Assembly: GCF_027887165.1 (NCBI RefSeq)
Contig: NC_077230.1
Coordinates: 261,396,976-261,460,975, forward strand
Direction of reading: 5' to 3'
DNA: 64,000 nucleotides
DNA from: Monodelphis domestica
Lineage: Eukaryota; Chordata; Mammalia; Didelphimorphia; Didelphidae
Below the pieces are notes generated by a model that saw only the letters and a list, made by a program, of their open reading frames with translations, was not told the DNA's origin and did not search any database. Shown in pieces: positions 34,991-45,961 of the stretch. Numbering within the stretch: position 1 is the first letter of the stretch; every line of letters begins with the position of its first letter. A program made the translations under genes and the position numbers.

Positions 34991-35160
34991 AAGGCATCTG
35001 AGACAGTGTGGATAGAGTGCTGGACCTGGAGTCTAAAAGACCTGAGTCTGAGTTTACCCCTAGACACTCACTAATTTTTTGAATGGATAAGTCATTTAAA
35101 TCTGTTTTTCTCCTTCAGTGTAAGATTGCAATAATAATAATTACTGTAAGGATAAAATGC
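34990..35160 (+). repeat. MIR-type SINE, sense
   Basis: CAGTGTGGATAGAGTGCTGGACCTGGAGTCTAAAAGACC head and ATAAGTCATTTAAATCTG core remnant. Confidence 0.65.
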
Positions 35161-35229
35161 TATAATTTCTATAATATATAATATACCGAAATATATAACA
35201 ATATGCGATACAATAATAAATGGGATAAA

Positions 35230-36590
35230 AATGTTTAGTACAGTACTTGGCCCATAGTGGGCCAAGCATATACATGTATGTTAATATGTGTATTTGTTAA
35301 CTTTATGCTTATTCTGTGTGCATATGCACATGCATATATGCACCCCATATATATGTATGCACCTGAATGATTTAATAATAGATGTGTATACACACATACA
35401 TATATATGTATACTTCCCATATAAACCTTAAAACCTAATGGAGAGGATAATACAATAAGACAAGGAGATAAGTAATATAATACAAGACAGAATGGGATAT
35501 AGACGTCTAGATAAATCACTATACCAAAGAGAGATTACTTTCATCAGAGGGGAATCAATTTTCATATATTAGCAGTTTCAGCAATAGCTAAATGATCACT
35601 AGAAGGAGATATGTCTACCTGCTAATAATTGAATAGTATAAATTTCAATCAAACAAAAGATGCATTTCAGGGTAATTCAAAAATCATAATAAAAATAAAA
35701 TGGAATTAGAAACAAAGAAACTGTTAAGCCAAATACTAGGAATAATTTTCTGGTAGTGAAATCATTAGTAATATCAAAGCAATGTAAAACATTCAGAAAA
35801 TAAGGGTCCAATTGTATAAGTCCTGACTGGACTTTTCCATCCTTATTTTCAGTAATTTTATGACAAATCATTGGAAACTTCCCTGTCTACTGAGTTGCAA
35901 CATTGTAGATGCTAGTACAGACAGATGGCATTTTCTTCCTAATAGTCACTTTAAATTGGAATTCAACTAATATTAAGAATAGCAACTCTCTCCCTCGGCT
36001 TTGTCCTTAGGAGAGATATCCTTTGACAAGGAACATAGAAATTTTCCTGACATCACATCAGTGGCCAGACCTGATAAATCTCTACTCTTACAAAGCATGT
36101 TGACCTGTTGGGCATCTTTTCCTAATCTCCTGTGGAATTTTCATTGGTACTGACAGTCTTCTCTTTTTAACACAGAGAGCCTGACAGTAGCCGCCATCTA
36201 CATTATAATCAAGAAATCAAGTGAATTCTAGTGATCTCAAGTAAGTGAGAAAAAGAAACAGCTTTGTCTTCAAAATCTGGTTTGTCTTTCCAATTTGAAA
36301 TATTGGATAAGAATTTCAATTGCTTCTACTACAGGTACTCCAAGTTTCTCTACCTAGATCTTATAAGAATGTCAGTTGTGCTGTCTAGTTTAGTGACACT
36401 GAGTAGCCTTGGCAACCTGAACCCATAATTTTAGAATCACGAACTGGAAGAGGAAGAAGAAGAAGAAAATTCATTGAAATGCTTTGCTGAAATTGTGATT
36501 ACTTTTTTCACTAACTAACCTCATTCTCTGAATATGCTTAAGAGGGATTTAATTTTTGATATGGTATTTTCAAAGGCATGGAAATAGGAT
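35230..36590. other. 1.35 kb without gene; TA/CA-rich tract near 35270-35410
   Basis: A run of alternating purine-pyrimidine words (TACATGTATGTTAATATGTGTAT, CATATGCACATGCATATATGCACC, CACACATACATATATATG) is a degenerate microsatellite. The rest has no recognised repeat and no coding signal. Confidence 0.4.
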
Positions 36591-36830
36591 ACCAGGATTC
36601 TATATCAGGATCTGCCACTATATGATCTTGGAAAATTCACTTTCCTTTTCTGTACTTTAGATTTCTTCTCTCTAAAATAAGAAGTATGGCAAGAGTTGGA
36701 CTGGATGTTGAAGGCCCCTCTGGGCGCCAATAGACAAATTTAATTTTAACTGAGAAAATGAAGGAATTAATTATATGGCTATCTAGATCTCTTCTTGTTC
36801 TAGTTCTATGATATATGAAAAATTGCATAT
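36590..36830 (+). repeat. MIR fragments, sense
   Basis: CTGCCACTATATGATCTTGGAAAATTCACTTTCC and AGAGTTGGACTGGATGTTGAAGGCCCCTCTGG follow MIR order, and a TCTAGTTCTATGAT end is present. Confidence 0.55.
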
Positions 36831-37084
36831 GAGACATCACACACTTAGAAACTAAGCAGAATTTAAAGCTATCCAGAAAGCGATAGAAACAATAACATAG
36901 ATTTTTGCAGTCCAATTATCAGTGACATACATGAAGCTAGTTTTCATTCATAATTAGGAGTTTTGACTCATAAAATGCTTAAGGCCTCCCATACAGTTTA
37001 GGGACTTTAGTTCTATAAAAATAAATAATTTCTATCAGTAGGGTGATACTTTAACATTAACAATTAGTTGTCAAGAGTGCTATG

Positions 37085-37597
37085 CTGATAAGTTATAGTA
37101 TATATTAGTAATGGAATGGACTATTATCTCCTATAAGAAATAATAAGCAGGAAGAGTTCAGAAAAACCTGGAAAAGACTTACATGAACTGAAACAGAGTA
37201 AAATAAGCAGAACCTGAAGAACATTTTACACAGTCACATGAATACTGTATAAGTAACAACTGTGAATAACTTAGCTATTATCAATAATTCAATGATGTAA
37301 AACAATCCCAAAGGATTTATAGTTTTTTTTTTAAATCATCTGCTACCAGAGAAAGAAATGGTGCTGTATGAATTCAGACCAAAGGACATTTTTTTTTAAT
37401 TTTCTTTCTTAATTTTTTTTCTTTACATTTCCTGCTATAAAAGAATTAGTATGGAAAATGTTTTGCATATTTAAAATCTATATAATATTGCTTCTCATCT
37501 TAGAAGGAGGGAGAGAATTTAGGACTCAGTGAAATAGTGAAAATTGTTTTTATATGTAATTGGAGAAAAATAAAATAAAATGTAAAATAAAAAGTGC
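37085..37597 (+). mobile_element. L1 3' end, sense
   Basis: GGAATGGACTATTATCTCCTATAAGAAATAATAAGCAGG, AACCTGGAAAAGACTTACATGAACTGAAACAGAG, AAGCAGAACCTGAAGAACATTTTACACAG, and the GGAGGGAGAGAATTTAGGACTCA tail block before an A-rich end. Confidence 0.75.
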
Positions 37598-37744
37598 TAT
37601 CCTGGTGTGGAGGACAGTAAGTAGGATCTGGATTAGAAAATAAGACACCAGATTCAAATAGATGTTCTACAACCAACCATGACCTTAGTTTGTTCACTCG
37701 GGATTTTCTGTGTCTCTGCTGTATCATGTCATAAAATATTATGT

Positions 37745-37755
37745 TATGTCTGAAA
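37745..37755. repeat. Left 11-bp target-site duplication of RTE copy 2
   Basis: TATGTCTGAAA, repeated exactly at 40931-40941. Confidence 0.85.
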
Positions 37756-40700
37756 GAGAGAATACCCCAAGACCTGAGAGAAGAACAGCTCTAATCGGTA
37801 AAGAACTGGCTTGATATAACAGCGACATCGCAGCCTTAAGCGAAACACACTTACCAGAAGAGGGATCACTCAGTGAACCCACCACTGGATACACCTTCTT
37901 CTGGAAAGGTAGAGCCTCAAATGAAGACAGAATCCATGGTGTTAGCCTGGCCATCAAGACCAGTTTGCTCAAACAGTTGCCAGACATGCCTGTGGGGATC
38001 AGCGAGAGGCTCATGAAGATCCATTTGCCTCTCAGCAAAGACTGGTATGCCACAATCATCAGTGCATATGCCCCAACACTGACACACACAGAGGAGACCA
38101 TCAAGCAGTTCTACTCTGACCTGAGTGCCGTCCTGCACTCAGTGCCCACAAATGACAAGCTGGCACGACTTCAACGCCCACGTTGGCCAGGACCATCAAA
38201 GATGGAAAGGAGTGCTCGGCAAACATGGCGTGGGCAAAATAAACAACAACGGCCTACTGATACTCAGCAAATGCTCAGAGTTCAAACTCACCATCACGAA
38301 CACTGTGTTCAGAATGGCGAACAAATATAAAACAATGTGGATGCACCCACAATCAAAACAGTGGCATCTCATTGACTACATCATTGGACGCCGGCAAGAC
38401 ATCCAGGATGTACAGATCACCAGAGCCATGAGAAGAGCTGAATGCTGGACAGACCACCGATTGGTTAGAGTGACTCTTCAAATGCGCATTGCGCCTCACC
38501 ATCCAAAACGCGCCCAGACAATTCGTGCATTTTACAATGTGAGTCATCTTAGAGATCCATCTTATTTGCAAACATTCCATTCCTGCCAGGACGACAAGCT
38601 GTCTGCCAAGGGACCACTCACTGGAAGATCAACCAAGAAATGGAAACAGTTCAGAGATGCAGTGAAGGAAACATCGAAGGCAGTCCTAGGCCCCAAACAA
38701 TGCAACCACCAGGACTGGTTCGATGAGAACAACACTGCTATTGAAGACCTATTTAACAAAAAGAACAAAGCCTTTATGGAGTGGCAAAATAACCCAAACT
38801 CTGCTCCTAAAAAGGACAGATTCAAGTCTCTCCAAGCCATGGCGCAGAGTGAGATCAGGAGGATGCAAGACTGATGGTGGGAAAAAAAGGCAGAAGAAAT
38901 CCAGCGGTTTGCTGATACCAAAAACTACAAACAATTTTTCAGTGCCCTCAAGACTGTCTATGGGCCATTAAAACTCACCACCACTCCCTTGCTGTCCTCT
39001 GACGGTGACACTCTCATAAAAGATAAAAAAGGCATCAGCAACAGGTGGAAAGAACACTTCAGTCAGATTCTCAACCGACCCTCTTCAGTTGACCAAAGTG
39101 TCCTTGACCAGATCCCCCAAAACCACACCATTGAACAACTTGATGTCCCTCCTTCAATAAAGGAAGTCCAAAAAGCCATTAAACAAATGAGTGCAGGCAA
39201 GGCACCCAGTAAAGACAGGATCCCAACCGAGGTGTACAAGGCCTTAAATGGAAAGGTGCTCCAGGTGTTCCACATAGTGCTGACCAGCATATGGGAAGAA
39301 GAAGACATGCCCCCAGAACTCAGAGATGCCTCTATAGTAGCCCTATACAAGAACAAAGGCTCACGAGCAGCCTGTGACAACTATAGAGGCATCTCGCTAC
39401 TCTCCACTGCTGGAAAGATCCTCGCCCGTGTTATACTCAACAGACTCCTGTCATCTGTTTCAGAGTAGAACCTGCTGGAGTCACAATGTGGTTTACGACC
39501 AGATCGCAGCAGCATCGACATGGTCTTCACAGTGAGGCAAATGCAGGAAAAATGCCTTGAGCAGAATCTGAGTCTCTACATTGTCTTCATAGACCTGACA
39601 AAGGCATTCGACACAGTGAACAGGGATGCATTGTGGGTGATCCTCAGCAAGCTCGGTTGCCCAGCAAAATTCGTCAAACTGATCCAGCTCTTTCATGTCG
39701 ACATGACAGGGGAAGTCCTGTCTGGTGGAGAGACTTCAGATTGCTTCGACATCTCCAATGGCATGAAACAAGGCTGTGTCCTCGCTCCAGTACTATTCAA
39801 CCTATTTTTCACCCAAGTATTACGATATGCTGTGATGGATCTAGACCTGGGCGTCTACATCAAATACCGACTGGATGGCTCACTATTCGACCTTTGACAC
39901 CTGACTGCAAAAACGAAGACAACAGAGAGACTCATCCTGGAAGCTCTCTTTGAAGATGACTGTGCTCTCATGGCCCACCAAGAAAATCATCTCCAAACCA
40001 TTGTGGACAGGTTCTCCACCACAACAAAACTGTTTGGCCTGACTATCAGCCTCAGCAAAACAGAGGTGCTGTTCCAACCCGCCCCAGGGAGGCCAACGAA
40101 CCAGCCGTGCATTACAATCGATGGCACGCAGCTTTCTAACGTCAACACTTTCAAGTACCTGGGCAGCACCATCGCCAACGTCGGGTCCCTAGACCACAAG
40201 ATTAATGCCAGGATCCAAAAGGCCAGCCAGGCACTCGGGCGGCTGCACTGCAAAGTCCTCCAACACAGCGGTGTGAGCACTGCGATGAAGCTCAAAGTGT
40301 ACAACGCAGTGGTCCTCAGCTCGCTCCTGTACGGTTGTGAGACATGGGCACTGTACAGGAAGCACATGAAACAGCTGGAGCAATTCCACCAACACTCTCT
40401 CAGGTCAATCATGAGGATCCAATGGCAGGACCGAATCACCAACCAGGAAGTCCTCGACAGAGCCAACTCCACCAGCATCGAAGTCCTGGTCCTCAGAACC
40501 CAGCTACGATGGTCTGGACACGTCATCCGCATGGACCCACAGCGAATACCAAGACAGGTATTCTATGGCGAACTGTCAGGTGGACTCAGGAAACAAGGCC
40601 GACCAAAGAAAAGATTCAAGAATCAGCTTAAGTCCAACTTGAAGTGGGCTGGCATGACACCAAAGCAACTAGAACTCGCTGCCTCTGACAGAAGCAGCTG

Positions 40701-40930
40701 GCGAACCCACATTCACCATGCCGCCACCACCTTTGAAGATGAGCGACGTCAACGTCTTGCTGCTGCGCGTGAACGCCGACACCAGGCCACAACCGCACCT
40801 CCCGTAACAACTGGCGTCCCAGGCCCCATGTGCCACACACTCTGCGCCTCAGCCTTTGGACTCCAAAGCCACATGAGGGTAGATGAAACTGCACAAAGAC
40901 AATAGTCATTCTTGGTCACCGAGAGACTAC
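37756..40930 (+). mobile_element. RTE-type LINE copy 2, nearly full length
   Basis: 3175 bp flanked by an exact 11-bp duplication. It starts inside the first part of the endonuclease domain, so it is slightly 5'-truncated. It then carries endonuclease, linker, reverse transcriptase and C-terminal end, and it shares a CACCGAGAGACTAC 3' end with copy 1. RTE-family LINEs are usually a little over 3 kb, so most of the element is present. It lacks copy 1's 560-bp 5' region. Confidence 0.85.
37800..40905 (+). pseudogene. RTE endonuclease/reverse transcriptase, nearly open (copy 2)
   Basis: The endonuclease part shows IAALSETHLPEEG at about 37826-37865 (catalytic Glu in the LSET box), IISAYAPT at about 38056, DFNAHVG at about 38165 (the DFNA box) and WTDHRLV at about 38446 (the terminal DH). 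A frameshift lies near 38150. From 38125 on, one frame runs to 40905 with only three stops: TGA at 38872, TAG at 39466 and TGA at 39895. The RT has KAPSKDRIPTEVYK, NKGSRAACDNYRGIS, KQGCVLAPVLFNLF and a catalytic box reading FEDD at 39949-39960, where copy 1 has FADD. The C-terminal finger seen in copy 1 has lost its first Cys and last His. It is not expected to be active. Confidence 0.85.
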
Positions 40931-40941
40931 TATGTCTGAAA
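40931..40941. repeat. Right 11-bp target-site duplication of RTE copy 2
   Basis: TATGTCTGAAA, same as 37745-37755. Confidence 0.85.
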
Positions 40942-41139
40942 TGGGCCTTACGATGATAGCTTTTATTTTCTTAATATTTCAGATTAGTAAATTGAGGCCC
41001 AAAATGTCAAAATGAATTTTCCAAGGTAATACACACATGTATCAAAGGCAAGATGCTAGGTATAATCAGGATTGGAACTCAGTCTTCTAACTGAAATAAA
41101 GGGGTTGAACCAGATTAGAGGGATGTAGGGGTGTTCTGG

Positions 41140-41605
41140 GAAGCAAGTTCCTCTGGTGTCAGGGTCTTCCAAATCCTTTACAAAGCTGTTTTCCTTCTTT
41201 GGGGTCCATCTGCCACCTGTGGTTCCAAGAAGCCATACACAGCAGCTACAGTCTGGTAAATCATCTCAGCAGGTTTGCTAAACCAGGGTGCTAGTCACTG
41301 ACAAGCATCAGTCCTGTTGGTGACTTAGCAGGGTGTCTAGCCCAGACATGTGAAGAGGCAGCAGAAGGAGGTACTGTGAAGCGCTTGGAGCTCCGTTCAG
41401 ATGCTGAGGAAGCCAAGGTCATCCATGAAATCCCAGACCACCCCCCACTGTCTTGATTTTTGTCTTGCAGCTAGACTTTGATAACACTAGGAGAGGCGGC
41501 AAAGTTGACAACTTTGTGCAATGATGCCTCACTTAAATCCAGTTTATGGGTGAGTAAAACACGCCACCAATGATGTTATTTTGATCCTCTGAGTTCCAAG
41601 GACAA
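41140..41605 (+). mobile_element. Non-autonomous or truncated RTE 3' unit (RTESINE-like)
   Basis: CAGCAGGTTTGCTAAACCAGGGTGCTAGTCACTGAC, GGTGACTTAGCAGGGTGTCTAGCCCAGACATG, GACAACTTTGTGCAATGATGCCTCACTTAAATCC, and the end GATGTTATTTTGATCCTCTGAGTTCCAAGGACAACAACC. This last block resembles the 3' end of marsupial RTE/BovB-type elements. It differs from the ends of copies 1 and 2, so it is a different RTE lineage. Family assignment is from memory. Confidence 0.5.
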
Positions 41606-42089
41606 CAACCAATCAGGGCCATACAAAGGACCCGAGAGATCATTCAGACCAAATCCCTCTATGTCACATATTGGGAAGCTGAATCATATAAACATTAAAC
41701 AACTCACTGATGGGTAACAGAGGTGGTAGAATTATATTTATAGCCATGTCTTTTGACTCAATATTCAAAACTCAGATTACTTCTAATATATTATTTCTCT
41801 AGAGATCTACTTTAGCCAGTGACTACTCATGAAATGCAGGATATTACAAAGAAGGTGGGAGCCAGATTTTAAATTCACATTAAATACGGAATTTACAGAA
41901 GACCACCTTGTTTTCTACACTCAGAGACTCAGCCCAGTCAGTAAAGAGCCAGCAGTATGCTGAAAGGATTTGAAATCAAGTCATAGAAGGATGATCATTT
42001 AAAGAACAGGGGTTATCTTCCTCAGGAAAAGAAATACCATGGGGAAAATAAGTAGTTGTAATTGTTGTCTTCAGATACATAATAGATTA

Positions 42090-42235
42090 TCATGTGAGTC
42101 AGTGAAGACCTAGCTAGAGTCAAGTCCACATTAGATATTTTTTGTCTAATCTAGGCAAGTGATCTTTTCTCTGTGAGCCTTCGTTTCCTCAGATATAAAA
42201 TAGAAATAACTCTAGCACCTGCCTCACAAGATTAT
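42090..42235 (+). repeat. MIR fragment, sense
   Basis: GAGCCTTCGTTTCCTCAGATATAAAATAGAAATAACTCTAGCACCTGCCTCACAAG is the MIR 3' half. Confidence 0.65.
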
Positions 42236-42239
42236 TATT

Positions 42240-42500
42240 CATGCAAATAGATGGTGCAATAGACAGAGTGGTAGACTTGGAGTCAGGAAGACCTGAGTTC
42301 AAATCTGGTCTGAGATATGTGTTAGCTGTGTGACCTTGGGTAAATCACTTAACCTCTGTTTGCTTCAGTTTCCCCAACTATGAAATTACCTACTTCTCAG
42401 GGTTGTTGTGAAGAGGATCAAGCAAAACAGTATATGTCGAGTGGTTGGTGGGCTTGCATGTATTAGGTGCTTAATATATATTTGTTCCCTTTCCCCCTCA
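42240..42500 (+). repeat. MIR/THER-type SINE, near complete, sense
   Basis: Head AGACTTGGAGTCAGGAAGACCTGAGTTCAAATC, core TAGCTGTGTGACCTTGGGTAAATCACTTAACC, TCAGGGTTGTTGTGAAGAGGATC, and L2-like tail TATTAGGTGCTTAATATATATTTG. Confidence 0.8.
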
Positions 42501-43178
42501 TCATGAAGAATCAATCATAATATAAGGCACTGTGAACTTTAAAAAGATAGATATTATTTGAAATATATATATATGTATATACATATATATATACACACAT
42601 ATACAGAAAAAAAAGAGATTATACTTGTTTAGCCCCAGAGGATCAAAAGGTAAAAACTGTCAAGAGGCCAATTTTTAACTCGGTATAAGAAGCATTTTCT
42701 AAAAATAAGAATTGTGCAAAACTGTAAGAGACTGCCTGGCTAAATATTGAGTTTCCTGTCACAAGAAGATGACTATGCTTCAAGTAGGAGTTAGATCAGA
42801 GGAACTCTATTGTCCATTTTAGCCCTATCATTTTAATTAAAAATAAAATATAATGGAATTAATTTCATCAGGAAGTATCCTACCTGAATATAGTATTATA
42901 CAAATGCTGATAGTAATAGTAATAAATAAATGTCATATATTGCTGTAGTTTTTTGCTAAGAGCTTTCACATCCATAATATCATTTGATCCTCAAAATAAT
43001 CTTGAACTGGTAAAGTGAGGTAAGGTATTATTATTTCCTTTCTTACATATAAAGACACTAAAATCAGAGATGCTGATAATCTAGGTAAAACAAATTTATT
43101 TTTACCTAGGAGCACCTATGGGAGCATATTAGACTTTAAAGGGACCTGAACTAAAGTCAATTAACAAACATTCCTTAA

Positions 43179-43290
<112 letters not shown>

Positions 43291-43339
43291 ATGCACACAC
43301 ACATGTGTGTATACATATACACACACATATGTATGCACA

Positions 43340-44270
43340 CAAAAATTGTTGAACTATTAAAAAATCAAGTTCTTCCTCTTCCCATCCTCATTCTCTTTCC
43401 AAGATAAAATATTTGGAATTATTCCAAGTCAAGGTTCAATACCAAAAGAAAAAAGTAATATTGTTGTCCTTGTCCTAAATTAAGAAGGTAAGAATCCTCA
43501 AAGTAACACGTTTCTGTTCTGACATGATAATGAAGCAGATCATCCCATGAAAACTACAGTGAACAGTTTTCAAAGACAAAACATGTCCGTAGCTCACAGA
43601 GAGACATGTTGCAGCTAGTGATTAACATTTGGGGCTATATTTTCAGCAAGGTGAATTACCAGCTTTGGCATGTGCTTAAGCAAAAGCTGTCCCAGGCTCA
43701 ATGACAAGCAGAGGAAATCCTATCTATGAGCACCAAAGCTTAGGACTGTGTCTTTGCTTGCTTTCACTGTCCTGAGCCGTGAGTGACTGCAAGGGGTACA
43801 CATACAAAGGATGCTCCTCTATTCTAATATGAGTAATATGTGGCTACATAGGAAAATGCAGCTAAAAACGAACTTGCTTTTTCAGCATTTTATGATTAGC
43901 AAGTTTTTCCCCTATCACATACCACAATGGGAATGTAAAGCCCTGCAGGTAAACCACCTTGTCATTAACCTTCCTACTTGAAAAATAAAAGGAAATACAA
44001 ATCCTTGTGAACAAGAAAAGCTACAATATCACCTCATCACCAAAAGGACTCCAAGAGCTATATTTGGCTTATTTACATTGGATCTGGGGAAAACTAAAGA
44101 GAAAATTATCTTTGAAACTGTAGATTTTCCAAAGCTCAAAGGAGACAGATTCAGGACTAATCAAATGAATCACCAAAAGCTAGGATGCAGATAAATTATC
44201 ATTTTCCCAAGTTTGATTGGGATTTAAAATATAAGTGATTCAAGATAGAGTAACCAAGTTATAAACTGAC
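43340..44270. other. About 0.9 kb without recognised gene or repeat
   Basis: No ORF above chance. Text is less AT-rich and shows no repeat family I know. It could be single-copy sequence. Confidence 0.35.
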
Positions 44271-44279
44271 AATGAGTAG

Positions 44280-44350
44280 AATGGAAGCTACTTGAGCACA
44301 TTTACTATTCCTTCTTGTCTTTGTTTACTCAGCACTTATTATGGTATCTC
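44280..44350 (+). repeat. L2 3' fragment, sense
   Basis: AATGGAAGCTACTTGAGCACATTTACTATTCCTTCTTGTC is a decayed L2 'AAGCTCCTTGAGGGCAGGGACTG' block. Confidence 0.5.
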
Positions 44351-44468
44351 GTAACTTAGTTATAGCTTAATATGATTAATTTAATTAATTATAGCTTAAG
44401 AGAAAGCAGACTGTGTTTAATTGACAACATTTGGTGCCAGGATGAGGTTTTTTCTTAGATGATATATA

Positions 44469-44630
44469 TGGGGCAACTGGGTGGTTCAGTGGATTTGGGT
44501 CAGACCCAGAGACAGGAGGTCCTGGGTTCAAATCTGGATTCAGACACTTCTTAGCTGTGTGTCCCTGGGCTAACCCCCATTTTCCCTAGACAGATAAGAT
44601 TTAAAATTCTGAGACTGGCCTTACATTAAT
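44469..44630 (+). repeat. tRNA-derived marsupial SINE, sense
   Basis: GGGGCAACTGGGTGGTTCAGTGGATTTGGG head, CCTGGGTTCAAATCTGGATTCAGACACTTC, TTAGCTGTGTGTCCCTGGGC. The 5' box resembles a tRNA gene with A and B boxes, but it is a SINE and not a tRNA. Confidence 0.8.
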
Positions 44631-45074
44631 AAAGTTATTAGAATCACCTGGATAGGTAAAATATCAGAAATAGGTAGAAAAATAAAACTAAAACAGTCTA
44701 ATATAAACTAGCACATGTATGGTCTCAGCCTGGTCAAAGCAGCAGCACTTCTAGTCCAGTTAGCAGAGACAGAGAGACAACACTTCCTCAGTCTCCCTTT
44801 TTATCCTCTCTATTACTTCTGGGTCGAATTCAGAGTCATGTCCAGATCAAGTTCATAGGTCACAGTCCTGTAATCCATGCTAGGTGAAGTAGGTGTCTCA
44901 AACTGACACAGACTCACATGACCCAATTTATTCAAAGATTTCCTGGATTCCCCATCAAATGGTTGGCAGGAGATGAGGTCAAGTGTACGACCCCAGAAAA
45001 GTAAATTTCCTTCACACAATCCTTCCCCTTCCTGCTCTTCTGTCTGGAACTAATATACAATATTGATTCCAAGA

Positions 45075-45135
45075 GGAAAGTAAGGAAAGAAGAAGAGGAA
45101 GAGGAAGAGGAGGAGGAGGAAGAAGAGGAGGAAAT
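45075..45135. repeat. Purine (GAA/GGA) microsatellite
   Basis: A run of AGGAAG, GAGGAA and GGAGGA words. The poly-Ser/Pro antisense ORFs here are read-throughs. Confidence 0.9.
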
Positions 45136-45240
45136 ATGTATATATGTAAAATGAGAAATAAACTCAAGCAAATACATAAAAATTTTATTTGTTTGATTTC
45201 TGTTCTCAAATGCTGTTAGAAAATGAGAAATCAGGTAGGG

Positions 45241-45241
45241 A

Positions 45242-45272
<31 letters not shown>

Positions 45273-45276
45273 CACC
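45241..45276. repeat. (AC)n microsatellite
   Basis: About 17 CA units with one early break (CACACACCACACAC). Confidence 0.9.
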
Positions 45277-45572
45277 AAAATAGGCAGATAGCCAAAATGG
45301 ATAAGATAAAAAGGGAAGGACCAAAATAATTGTAGTATGAAACTGAATATAAGTAAATAAGGATAGCAAAAAGAGCACAGTCTACTGTACTAGAGAGACT
45401 CCTATAATTTACTTTATTTATTTATTCCTTCCTAGAAACTTATTTTATTTATTCCTTCCTAGAAACATGCATTATTTCTATATTATAACTGATAATATGG
45501 AAGCAAAGAAAGCCTATGTGATTTGTTCAAGATCATAAAGTTGGTTCTAGGCAGTTATTCATAAAGTTGGTT

Positions 45573-45588
45573 AGAACATTCTTTAGTC
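45573..45588. repeat. Left 16-bp target-site duplication of the DAB2 retrocopy
   Basis: AGAACATTCTTTAGTC, repeated exactly at 50228-50243. The preceding TT gives TT|AGAA, close to the L1 endonuclease target TT|AAAA. Confidence 0.95.
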
Positions 45589-45719
45589 GATAAACAGTTA
45601 AGTTTGGAAGACTCAGCAGACACGTTGAGGGGGAGTAACCAAGCTGGAGGAGCAAAAACATCACAGCGCATTCCTGGGGAGTCCTCAGCTGCCAGCATCT
45701 GATTAGAACCACATCTCTC

Positions 45720-45860
45720 CCTGTGAGTGGCTAGCTCCGCTCGGGAGTCTAGCGTACAACTGAGTATTTAACCGGCCCGCGGGGTCGGCTAGTCTGCCCG
45801 GCGGAGGGTTTGGGGATCAGGGGGAAAAGAAATCATGCTCGGAGCCGAAAGGAGCTAGTT
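45720..45860 (+). promoter_or_regulatory. GC-rich leader with TATA-like TATTTAA
   Basis: TATTTAA at 45765-45771 is followed after a few bases by CCGGCCCGCGGGGTCGG and CTGCCCGGCGGAG. This is the only CpG-rich part of the neighbourhood. Because the retrocopy starts about 175 bp further upstream, the copied transcript began before this motif, so a downstream core promoter may have been carried along. Function is inference. Confidence 0.4.
45835..45858 (+). other. Short upstream ORF in the retrogene leader (7 codons)
   Basis: ATG CTC GGA … AGC TAG. A second mini-ORF, ATG TCC ATC TGA, lies at 45875-45886. Both end before the main start and could lower initiation there. Confidence 0.6.
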
Positions 45861-45961
45861 TATCACCTTGGATTATGTCCATCTGAGACTCCCCAATTGT
45901 GAATCCTTCTGGGATCTCAAAGAATCTCCTGGAGCCAGGGTTCGCGTCCAGCTTCTTCAAA

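Noticed and set aside
44469..44560. tRNA gene-like start with A-box and B-box resemblance (also at 50596, 54678, 61385)
   Set aside because: The sequences are heads of tRNA-derived SINEs with core and tail attached. They do not fold as an intact tRNA with acceptor stem.
45899..45961. In-frame extension of the DAB2 reading frame upstream to a GTG (21 extra codons)
   Set aside because: GTG is not a usual start in animals, and the family begins at the Met encoded at 45962. The extension is leader sequence that happens to be open.
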